63,633 nucleotides of DNA from NCBI GenBank assembly GCA_002317135.1, contig DCIX01000007.1, forward strand, positions 1-63,633, given 5' to 3'. The notes under the pieces are model-generated. The model saw only the letters and a program-made list of their open reading frames with translations. It was not told where the DNA came from and ran no database searches. The position numbers were made by a program, and so were the translations under genes. The stretch comes from Bacteroidales bacterium UBA1715. Lineage in GTDB: Bacteria > Bacteroidota > Bacteroidia > Bacteroidales > UBA1715. The first letter of the stretch is position 1. Every line of letters starts with the position of its first letter. Positions 63,371 through 63,633 of the stretch are shown in pieces.

Positions 63371-63633
63371 ATGAAAGTTACTGTTGTTGGAGCAGGAAAT
63401 GTTGGAGCAACTTGTGCCAATGTTCTTGCATTTAAAGAAATCGCTGATGAAGTTGTAATGCTTGACATTAAAGAAGGCGTTTCGGAAGGTAAAGCAATGG
63501 ATATGATGCAAACTGCTCAATTATTGAGTATGGATACTCGTATCATTGGTTGCACAAACGATTACGAAAAAACTGCTAATTCAGATGTAGTTGTAATCAC
63601 TTCTGGTATTCCTCGTAAACCAGGTATGACTCG
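63371..63633 (+). CDS. mdh: Malate dehydrogenase (5' part; runs off the window)
   Basis: The first 87 codons encode VTVVGAGNVGATCANVL (NAD-binding Gly loop), the Asp of VMLDIKEG that selects NAD, and VVITSGIPRKPGMT, the active-site loop whose Arg residues bind the substrate. The start and these motifs fit the LDH-like malate dehydrogenases of Bacteroidota. The enzyme interconverts malate and oxaloacetate, which leads toward fumarate and succinate in fermentation. The 3' end is outside the window. Confidence 0.93.
   Translation, partial: MKVTVVGAGNVGATCANVLAFKEIADEVVMLDIKEGVSEGKAMDMMQTAQLLSMDTRIIGCTNDYEKTANSDVVVITSGIPRKPGMT

Noticed and set aside
1..63633. tRNA or rRNA genes
   Set aside because: No cloverleaf or conserved rRNA segments were recognised by eye on either strand; a tRNAscan-SE or Infernal run would settle it.

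Overview
The window is a 63.6-kb chromosomal segment of a low-GC, anaerobic member of the Bacteroidota, most likely order Bacteroidales. The evidence is a set of lineage-typical genes: an OstA-like protein, the bacteroidal alternative GlmU, a PgcA-type phosphosugar mutase, DUF4301, an Rnf complex ordered B-C-D-G-E-A, a short SerA whose active-site His is replaced by Lys, and a secreted protein ending in a gliding-type (type IX secretion, type B) C-terminal domain. Several promoters also fit the Bacteroidota pattern TTG-N18/19-TAnnTTTG. No rRNA or tRNA gene, transposase or integrase was seen, and I cannot name a species.

Layout. 1-11.4 kb (minus strand): the 3'-truncated gene of a very large exported protein behind prmA; an AT-rich gap; then a tightly overlapping run of a TPR protein, an outer-membrane barrel, rlmH and a nucleoside hydrolase. 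11.6-19.3 kb (plus): DUF389 membrane protein, guaA, a DUF4301-comA-crcB operon, and a 3'-5' exonuclease coupled to an RlmI-like methyltransferase. 19.4-24.1 kb: an accessory island with a frameshifted RelE/ParE toxin and its antitoxin, then a divergent cassette. In the cassette, two related small HTH-like regulators (one carrying a HARE-HTH-like domain) and a small membrane protein face a nuclease-like gene and a DUF262 (GmrSD-type) gene. Five 11-bp tandem repeats lie between the two arms. 24.1-31.4 kb: an Omp85-type barrel, a deletion junction joining the remains of gltS and of a surface-protein domain, an alanine/Na+ symporter, a lipoprotein and a phosphosugar mutase.

31.4-36.2 kb holds the acetate/ATP pathway, pta and ackA, separated by about 2.6 kb of accessory DNA: a split DUF6169 gene with a small partner, an outer-membrane protein, a long structured palindromic element and a PIN toxin-antitoxin pair. 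36.3-44 kb (plus): a pair of M16 proteases (one catalytic, one probably not), a type IX-secreted protein, the RelA/SpoT enzyme and purA. 44.0-49.5 kb: rseC and rnfBCDGEA, a ferredoxin:NAD+ ion pump. 49.5-63.2 kb: a lipoprotein, DUF4846, serine biosynthesis (serC, serA, DUF1015), lon, the GlmU-like enzyme, a DUF4139 protein, an outer-membrane protein, an OstA-like protein and a MoxR ATPase. The 5' end of mdh closes the window.

The core genes form ordinary central-metabolism and envelope modules. The unusual content is in the two accessory zones (19.4-24.1 and 32.4-34.9 kb). Their antitoxins share an N-terminal module although the toxins are unrelated, and each zone has a small gene broken at a homopolymer run. 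The divergent DUF262 cassette is the best candidate for an undescribed system.
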